A stretch of 64,000 nt of DNA from Monosporascus cannonballus (taxonomy: Eukaryota; Ascomycota; Sordariomycetes; Xylariales): positions 62,001 through 126,000 of the forward strand of contig QJNS01000176.1 in NCBI GenBank assembly GCA_004154925.1, written 5' to 3'. Position numbers and translations under genes: made by a program. Under the pieces are notes generated by a model that was not told the origin of the DNA, searched no databases, and saw nothing but the letters and a program-made list of their open reading frames with translations. This document shows, in pieces, positions 56,884 through 64,000 of the stretch (its first letter is position 1; every line of letters starts with the position of its first letter).

Positions 56884-59159
56884 TCATTCACGAACACCGG
56901 AAGAAGGCCCATTCACGCCGCCAAATTTAGTCCTGAGAAACTCCTGAACTTCCTGATTCCCGCCCAGCCCCGCAAGCAACCCAGCCCTATCGCCTTCGAT
57001 CTTGAGACCCTTCAGGCTCGTCGCTCTGGACAGCGCAACGTACACCTGGCCCTCCTCGAATGCCTTGGAAAGGTTTACGATCACGCGGTCCAAGGTCAAG
57101 CTCTGGCTTTTGTGGATGGTCATCGCCCACGCGGGAGCTAGGGGAATCTGCGTGCGGCACAACAGGCTGTAGGGTCTCGTGTCGCCGAGCTCGGCGATGG
57201 AGCAGTCCGCGTAAATCGTCCGCGTCTTACCGTTGTGGAACTTGACGACGGGCCACACCTTATACCTCGCACCCTTATCTTGGATGAACAGCTTGATCTG
57301 CTCTTCCTTGATGGGTGCGCGGTCGCCGAAGATCCTGTTCTCGGGTTCTTTACCCTTGATCGTCTTCGCTTTTGGTAGTTTCTTGGGGTCGTTTCGCTCG
57401 AATCCGCAGACAATTCCCTGACTGCCGTTGCAAAGGCCCGACTGGAGGTCCAGGTTGACTAACAGGACAACTAGCATGCCTTTCTTTAGTTCCACGTATT
57501 CAGCGAACCGGTGATCCTCAAGAGCGCGGAGCGGGCCCTCTGATTGTGGTCCCTTGGGCTTTCGAATACCCTTCCATTGAAGGTGTGGGTGTTTGTCCTG
57601 CTGCCAGAAGAAGTTATCCAGGCACCAATATGTATGGTTCTGTCCCTTGAGCCTCTCAAACTCGGTTCTGTTAACCCTTTTCACCTCTTCACGCGTCGCG
57701 AAAAGCTTCGTTGCATGGTGAACCATGCATGGGTGGTCCATAAGCAGTTCCGTCTCGGCCTGAGCAAGCTCTTCGCCTATTCTGCACTTCTGAAGAATGC
57801 GAATAAACACCTCGTCACTTTGGCGATGAATAGTGTTGAGCTGGACGTGGACGAAGTTACATTCCTCCCACGCACGAGATCTGAAAGCCCACTTATCTCG
57901 CTCGTGGTACATGCCATGCTGCGGGCAATTGAACGTAATGCCAGAATCCGAGGACCCTTCGATGAGCTCGCGCCCACATTCGATACAGTGTTGGAATGGT
58001 CTTACCGGCGGCAGCTGACAGAAGTCGCCGGTTACGATGACTTGGACTCCTCCAAAGGCCGGCTGCACAGCTAATCCGGGGTCGTGCCGTGCCGCCTTCA
58101 TGACTTCGTTGAGCCTCTGGAAGTGGAGGTTTTCTACCATGCTGATTTCGTCGATAATTATGACGTCCGTTTCCATGAACCGCTTCCATACGAACTTTCC
58201 GTGTGCCGCTTGTCGCAGTTCATCGAGCGTTCGCTTGTGGTGATCTGGGGTCCATCCTGCGTATGTCCACGTAGTCGAACCATTCACTTGTAGCGCAGCA
58301 CGGCCCGTTGGTGCAATGGTCCGGACAGACTTGCCCATGGCTTGGAGACATTTTCGGATGGCCTTCAATGCAGTTGACTTGCCGCAACCGGCGGAGCCGG
58401 TATAGAAGACGTTCTTTCCCTGAGCAACTAATTCAACGAGGGCAGCTTGCTCTGGACACAGCGGTGGCTCGTCCGCAACGGCCGGTTTCGGCGGCTTGGA
58501 CGCATTTGGCTCATTTGGTGATGAGGGTGGTGGAGTCAAGGCCGGCATCTGTATCGTATCCGCGTCGCGAGCGTCATGTGATATCTGCAGGCCTGTAGGG
58601 TCAAGCAGCGGTGTATAGTGCGTTACATCTTTGCGCTGGCTAATGAGTGCGTCCTTCGCCCGAGGAGGGCTCCTGGATCGCTTGGCAATAGCAGCTCGTG
58701 AAAGAGCTTTGGCAGCACCCATTGGATCGGTGGCTGGTGTCACGGCCCGGGTTGATACCGTTGAGGTGAAATCAGATGATGTTGTGGCAGCATACGCTGG
58801 GCTGATGTTGACATGACTAGTTGGCTGCGCGTCGGCATAATCATCATCCTCGCCATCACTAAGCAAAATGATCACCTCGGGAACAGTAGGGTTCACCCTG
58901 TGTCGCTTGTTCTCTTCAGTGGGGTATCCATCCTCAAGCGGCCTTTTCACGACGCTTGAGGTCGGTTGTAGCGACTGAGAAGTCGGATCTGCATACCCAG
59001 GCCATTGCGGCGCTACTGGAGACTGGACGTATCCTAGCCATTGTGTGGGAAAGTGAGTGGGCGCGTCGACTACGGTTTGGAATTGGAGATGTGGGGAGGT
59101 TGAAATGGAAGAGTATTTGGAAGCAGGAACTCACGGGGATCGTTGTAGTACCCCGACAT
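56884..59159 (-). CDS. PIF1-family DNA helicase with SIM-like motif and CxxC insertion
   Basis: 736 residues: a 25-base first exon (59159-59135) and 59069-56884, joined by a 65-base intron (GTGAGT...GTAG). The main frame has no ATG upstream of its conserved part, and this splice supplies MSGYYNDPLDAP. The N-terminus (1-210) is disordered with VIILLSDGEDDD at 74-85, a textbook SUMO-interaction-like motif. SF1B helicase motifs follow: Walker A GSAGCGKST (233-241), Ia TIAPTGRAA, II IIIDEISM (Asp315-Glu316), III TGDFCQLPP, and C-terminal MTIHKSQSLTLDRV and VYVALSRA. Between III and IV, Cys370, Cys373, Cys390 and His393 form a possible zinc site. It is not part of a Helitron: no Rep domain is present. 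A role in genome maintenance is inferred. Confidence 0.9.
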
Positions 59160-60638
59160 GATCAATCAGGAAGCTGCGTAACTCGATGCAACATTCTGGT
59201 TCTAGAAGGTCTTGTGGACTGGGTCAAGAAAAGCGCCTTCCTGAAGCGAACCGCGTCTCGCGTATTAAGAGGATGCATTGTGCGAAGTGCAGCACGCACT
59301 ACAGCGATGCTATGTATCAGCTGGTCCGTGTCTGTTGTGGTCTTGGCAAAATCCACAGCCCAGCTGGTGATACTTCCAAAATATTGATATCGACTAAGAA
59401 CCTCACGTATCCGAGTCAAGGACGCTCCATTTCAATTGGTACGCACCATTTGAATTCCCACCCCTGCTGGATGCATACATTTTTCGTTTCCATACTGTCT
59501 GCCATGAAGCAATTAGCGGGTATAAATCAGTGCTGAAAGACGGAAAGGCATGCAATTATAGGGCTGTATGCACAAGCAGGTGTTATGCCAAACCGAGGAA
59601 CATCACAGTACTACGAGGTGAGCCTTGTTATAGCTAAACAGCGCCAGGAAAGCCAGCAGAATTAGGCGGCGGGACTGATAGCCGAGAGATCAAGAGGCGG
59701 GTATCGAGGGAGGGGCGGAAGCAAAGATGAGTATCAGCTGGAGGATATCTGTACTGCAGGGCATGACGGTCCAAATCGGGTGGGTTCATAAGCTCCCATC
59801 CACGTCAAAGGTGCGGCAAATACAATGCTATTTAGAACTTGATATTAGGGAGATGTTATTTTTATTGCCTAAGTGGACAACCGTAAAATGTCATGGTCTG
59901 TCGCAGGTATGCAGCATGGGAGTTGGGATCCTCATAGATAACAATCCTTTGCTCCCTAAGTTAACATACTGACTGAGTTGTTCCCTAGAGATCCATCATG
60001 GTTTGCTCTCTCCCCAGGTAATCATAACAAAGACTCATTTAGCAAAGTGGTCGAGAGATGCTCTTCGGCAGAATTATAATGTGTGATTCAGATAAGCTGA
60101 CTATTATAATAATTGGCTCGGGCGAATCTGGTGCATAATACGAGTGCTTCACTATTCGGGAAAGGTAATAGCCTATAAGCTGAACTGACAGATTATAGGT
60201 TTGTTCCCATGGCTCAGGGCCGATAGGTGGACTTTATTGATGAGATTCACGAATGCATTAAGCTAGACAAGACCTAGGCGCATCACTTGCCTTTCGATAC
60301 CAACCGTAAGTTCAAATGTATTGATCACGAGTCAGAGATGCATCGTGGGAATCACTTCTCAGATATATGATTAACCCGAGCCTCTTTACTGATATGGTCA
60401 TAATAGGACTTAGGCGCCCCTGATTATCTTGAACGTTTAGATATATAAACAGGCATGTTTCTCAGCATTTCCAGGACATCAGAATCAGCTACATCCGCAT
60501 ATGTTTTGCACCATCCTCTGCTATATCCCCATTGTGAATCAGCCTTTTCTCCTTGGATTTGCCCTTCTCTGAATCGCACGGGCTACAAAGCGCTATCACT
60601 ACAAGAGACTCCCTGTGCATTAGGGACTGAAGCTGAGA
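59160..60638. other. Divergent intergenic region
   Basis: Upstream of the PIF1 gene and of the CxxC protein. A minus-strand frame at 59162-59419 includes YFGSITSWAVDFA, reminiscent of the last strand of GH18 chitinases, but too short to call. A TATA box lies at 60442. Confidence 0.45.
60442..60450 (+). promoter_or_regulatory. TATA box upstream of the CxxC protein gene
   Basis: TATATAAAC about 195 bases before the ATG at 60639. Confidence 0.45.
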
Positions 60639-61376
60639 ATGTCTCAACCACATCAAGCCTCCAGCGGCACACCAGAAGGAAATCAGGCCTTGGAAATAAT
60701 CACGGAATGGCTAGAACATAAACTGGACGGAGAATGGCGGGAACCAGAAGACGAATATATAGTGTGCGGGATACAGTATCCTGTGTCAGAACTACTTCAT
60801 GGTATCTGCATATTCTGCCCCCGTGAAGGACATGAAGAGGCTCTACCATCGTCCTCATCCAACGCCGGGAATACAGTCCCGCAGCCAACTGCAAGCAATA
60901 ACATGGAAGCGGGCGCCATCGTACAAGAACCGCTCGGATACCAGTGCCTTTGCTGTCTACCTGAGTTCCACCGAAGGCGCAGGCATGGCGGGGACCGTAG
61001 CCAGTGTTATATCTGTAGTGATATTCGCCCCTACGATGAATTATTCATCACATTTCACTCTTCAAACGGCACCAGGAAAACACGTGCCTGCCAGGGGTGT
61101 AGGGAGGGGCAGAATGTTCCCTCTGGGCAAAAACTCTGCCATTATTGCTGGCACCCATATCCGCAAGCATCCTTCCTCCCTACAACGTGGGGCCAAAACG
61201 GTACAGGATATTGCGCACGGTGCACGGATAGGAGGCGACGGGGAAGAGAAGCTGCGCGCCTGAGAAAGGAGGTCGTCGCTATCCGCGCACCCAATCAGCG
61301 AATTGACAATAAAAGCCGCACCGCAATGCAGCAATGCATGGCAAGGACTGCTATGGGCAAGCAACGGAACATTTGA
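60639..61376 (+). CDS. Uncharacterised protein with six CxxC pairs
   Basis: 245 residues, single exon. I do not recognise the family. The N-terminal 90 residues are acidic and Ser-rich with one pair (CIFC); the C-terminal half has CLCC, CYIC, CQGC, CHYC and CARC at spacings of about 14-29 residues. It ends in an Arg-rich helix (RRRRGREAARLRKE). The order CYIC...TRACQGC...KLCHYC...GYCARC resembles the LIM-like zinc finger of Stc1-type proteins, which link RNAi to heterochromatin in fission yeast, but I see no other support for that role. It probably binds two or three zinc ions. Coding status is supported by the regular Cys pattern and the TATA box, not by known homologues. Confidence 0.6.
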   Translation: MSQPHQASSGTPEGNQALEIITEWLEHKLDGEWREPEDEYIVCGIQYPVSELLHGICIFCPREGHEEALPSSSSNAGNTVPQPTASNNMEAGAIVQEPLGYQCLCCLPEFHRRRRHGGDRSQCYICSDIRPYDELFITFHSSNGTRKTRACQGCREGQNVPSGQKLCHYCWHPYPQASFLPTTWGQNGTGYCARCTDRRRRGREAARLRKEVVAIRAPNQRIDNKSRTAMQQCMARTAMGKQRNI

Positions 61377-62058
61377 TGGCGCTTGGGCTATGGTCTTATT
61401 GTTTGTGCATCTAACAGGTTGTACGTCAACGGCTGTGATTAGCATAGGCAACATTCTCGTTGACGAGGGGCGTAAATCCCGCTGCATACAAATTTATGAG
61501 AAATTATGTACCTACACTAGTCTCCGCTGCTGTTGGCCGCTCATAGTTGAAAAGGAGAGCTGTCGCTCCCACCTCGGCTGTTAGCTCATTCCGACCCCAC
61601 GAAGGTTTCCTCTCGCCTCAAAGCTTCAATCCGTCGGGTAAAATAGGCATTCATAGAGCATAACCGAACGATACGTGCTCTTGGTCTCCTTTTGGGGTGT
61701 CGTTGTAGTCAGTATGGCCCCGAGATACTGGCTCGTATCTGACGTTCAGGGACTGAGTGTAGGTGTATTTGGCGATTGATACTAGAATAGGGGTAAATAC
61801 ACCCCCACACCACTTAATATCTTATCGATAAAGCCAGCCTTATCGCCCTTTAACCGACCAGGTTGCCGGATATCAAACTCCTTACATACATGCACGTATC
61901 CACCTATTGCATACATACCTACTACTCGAGTTATCCGTCAACGATCGTGCACCAGGTGATGATCTTTGTTACCTCCCCCTGGACCACCATGCCACCTACC
62001 TACATAGTAGACAAGGCCAAGATGTGAGGGACCCGCTGCGGCGCTTATACCCGTAGCA
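61377..62058. other. Upstream region of hbrB
   Basis: Contains ACCACCTACCTACATAGTAG near 61987 and TAGAATAGGGGTAA near 61785, similar to the motif near 20860. No gene recognised. Confidence 0.5.
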
Positions 62059-62414
62059 ATGCAACCATCGCGATCGCAGCAAAGAGCGCCGGGGAGCTTC
62101 TCCCCCCTTCCCGGGAGCGTCTCCATTTCCTCGAGTGCGGCGGCAGCTGCTGCATCTTCGGCGGCGCCCTCTTCCTCCTCTACGACTTCCCGACCTGCAC
62201 GACCTCAGATACGACGAATAGAAACATCATCAGGCGACGAAGATGATACAAACACCACTTCTAGCACCGCTTCCGCTTCTCTTTCGCTATACCCCAACAG
62301 CAGTGGCAATACCAAGTCGCGATCACCGCAAACACCCGCCGCAGCGAGCAGTTCGTCTTTCGCCAGCTTTGGTCAACATGCGAATCCGAGTACCAGTAGT
62401 CTGCAACAGCAACA

Positions 62415-62445
<31 letters not shown>

Positions 62446-64000
62446 AACTTTTCGAGACCTGGGCGACCAAGTAATGAGTTCATCAATTCGGCGCGGACCG
62501 GATCTCCCCTGACGCTACCGCCGAGTCGCACTGCTCACGTACGGAAACATTCGCAAACCCAGGGCCATTTCGAGCCCACCCTGCCCTCTGCCAGCAGCTC
62601 AAACCTCCCGCATATCGCCATGGCCCAACGAAGCGATGCTGTCACCCCGTCGTTATCAGCTAGCCAAGCGGCGGCGCTGGCTGCTATGCAAAACCAACAG
62701 CACAACCGCCACAGATCCCAGACCGTCCCCTTCCCCGGTAGCGAAGGCGCTTATGAAAACGGCAAGAGGGCCGTATCCAAGCCGAACACCGGCCCGCTCA
62801 GCACGCCCACCCTGAGCCTGACGGAAGCGAGCGCCCCCAGGGACAATGGCTTCGGGAGTCAAGGGAATCAGGGACACCAACATACCCCGGGAGGAAACCC
62901 ATCCTCGGCCGCAACTGCTGCAGCCAATGTTGTCTTCCCGAGACAGTCGCCGCAGTCGTCGCCCGTCCCAAGTCTTCCTATGCACGATCCCCTCCCGCCG
63001 CCTCCCCTGGTTGTACCGGAGAAGCCGGCCAAGCACGAGAAGTCCAAGGTCAAGCTGTTCTCGAGGCCCAAGAAAATAGAGACAAAAGGCGACATCAAGG
63101 AGAAGCCCCTGCCGAGCCCTGGCAAGATAGGATCTGCCCTGGCTTCCTTGCAGCGTGGGAACTACAGCACTACAAGCTTAGCCGACCAGCAGTCGTTCTA
63201 CAACCTAGGGAACTCGTCGTCGGCCACCATCCGCCCAATCGACTCCGGCGCGGACAAGGAGGGCAAGGAGAAGAAACACCACTTCCTCTCGCGACAGAAG
63301 CACAAGCTCAGCAGCAAGGATGAATATAACCTCCCTCTGTCATCCGCCTCTAGCAACTCCCGGCCCGTCGACCCAACCGCTCCAACCAGTTTATACAACT
63401 TCAACGCCCCTCCAAGTCCAGTCCCCAGCAGCAGCCTAGGAAAGAGTGTCAGCGGTCTTGACCTCCGACACGGCGGCCGCGCATTACGCGAGAAGAGAAG
63501 GGAAGACAAATTGGACATAATGCGTCACGACAACGAGTCCGTTCTGACGGTCGGATCCGAGTGGCCGGGCCCCGGTAGCCTCGGCGCTAGCGGTACTGGG
63601 ACGCCTTTGCACTACACGGAGTCGCTAGACCCCGGCAGATATGGCCTCAGCAACGGCATGGGGCCCGTCGACGCCTGGCCCGTCCTGCAGGCGGCCCTCC
63701 TGAACGTCTTTCAGGGCGAAGACCCGCCGCTGTGCATCGAGGACTACAACCGCATGGTTGTGCTTCACATCCAATACTGCGTCCAGCGCCGCTCCGGGAG
63801 CATTATCATCGAAGACTTGAGGGACCTTTTGGCCACCGGGTTCGCGTCCCTCGACCACACCCTGCGCAGCAGCCCCGGTGAGAGGCTCATCCCTACTCTC
63901 GTCGAGCTGTGGATCTTCACATTTACGAGTATCCTGCCATATATGCAGGCAGTCTTTCTCCCCTTGGATTTGGAGTTCCAAGGGTGCGGCTCACTACTCC
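62059..64000 (+). CDS. hbrB: HbrB, TORC2 subunit (Bit61/PRR5 family), 3' end outside the window
   Basis: The frame is open from the ATG at 62059 to the window edge: 647 residues without a stop. About 530 residues are disordered: Ser/Ala runs near the start, a Gln14 tract (62404-62445), and basic and proline-rich segments (PPPPLVVPEKPAKHEKSK). From about residue 535 the HbrB domain begins: AWPVLQAALLNVFQGED, then CIEDYNRMVVLHIQYC, LLATGFASLDHTLR and VELWIFTFTSILPYMQAVFL. HbrB proteins bind Rictor/Avo3 in TORC2 and control polarity and branching; Aspergillus hbrB mutants hyperbranch. The rest of the domain lies beyond 64000. Confidence 0.92.
62404..62445 (+). repeat. CAG/CAA repeat encoding Gln14 in hbrB
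   Basis: Alternating CAACAG for three units, then eight CAG codons. A pure CAG run of this kind is prone to length change between strains. Confidence 0.9.

Noticed and set aside
56884..59159. Helitron reading of the PIF1 gene
   Set aside because: No Rep/HUH domain next to it and no Helitron-like termini seen; the gene has its own spliced N-terminus and nuclear-type features.
59162..59419. Possible GH18 chitinase remnant (YFGSITSWAVDFA)
   Set aside because: Only one short motif resembles the family, and no catalytic DxxDxDxE is seen nearby.
1..64000. tRNA, rRNA, CRISPR array or phage-type genes
   Set aside because: Scanned by eye for T-loop sequences, spaced repeats and phage proteins; none fits. 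The introns and gene families are fungal.

Overview
The window reads as nuclear DNA of a filamentous ascomycete (Pezizomycotina). Genes are separated by 0.4-5 kb spacers and carry short GT-AG introns, mostly 47-130 bp, often with a CTGAC- or CTAAC-like branch site. The gene set is typically fungal: two Zn2Cys6 regulators, a self-sufficient CYP505 P450, the trehalose regulatory subunit, HbrB and an EthD protein. No organelle, bacterial or prophage signal, no tRNA or rRNA and no CRISPR array was seen. Coordinates of spliced genes span first to last coding base; exon limits are in the evidence and were checked for an open, divisible-by-three CDS.

Layout. 1-12.3 kb: an OSCA/TMEM63-type (CSC1/RSN1) channel, an APH-like phosphotransferase, a GH43 glycosidase, an AYR1-like SDR reductase and a Zn2Cys6 regulator on the minus strand. 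13-16.5 kb: two decayed genes, a sulfotransferase-like pseudogene and a protein-kinase-like gene without a recognisable catalytic loop. 18-24.2 kb: an FAD aromatic-ring monooxygenase and the meiotic MutS homologue MSH4. 24.2-29 kb: a gene-free stretch holding a T29 tract. 29-33.7 kb: the Tsl1/Tps3-type trehalose subunit and an EthD-domain gene. 35.8-46.6 kb: a relic of a Zn2Cys6 regulator, an intact Zn2Cys6 regulator, CYP505 and a second P450, the best candidate for a small metabolic locus. 48.7-56 kb: a GPI-type cell-surface protein, a frameshifted glutathione S-transferase, a GNAT acetyltransferase and a class IV branched-chain aminotransferase. 56.9-64 kb: a PIF1-family helicase with a SUMO-interaction-like motif, a protein with six CxxC pairs, and the 5' part of the TORC2 subunit HbrB, which runs off the window.

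How they fit together. Core cell biology (MSH4, PIF1, HbrB, trehalose subunit, CSC1) is interspersed with accessory metabolism (two P450s, FAD monooxygenase, GH43, GST, aminotransferase, EthD). Four loci are visibly broken, and related short repeats lie near 39.8, 51.1 and 53.7 kb, so the spacers look like places where genes decay. I found no single system I can call new. The strongest leads are the regulator-CYP505-P450 locus, the PIF1 protein with a SIM-like motif and a CxxC insertion, the six-CxxC protein, and introns that can be retained without breaking the reading frame.
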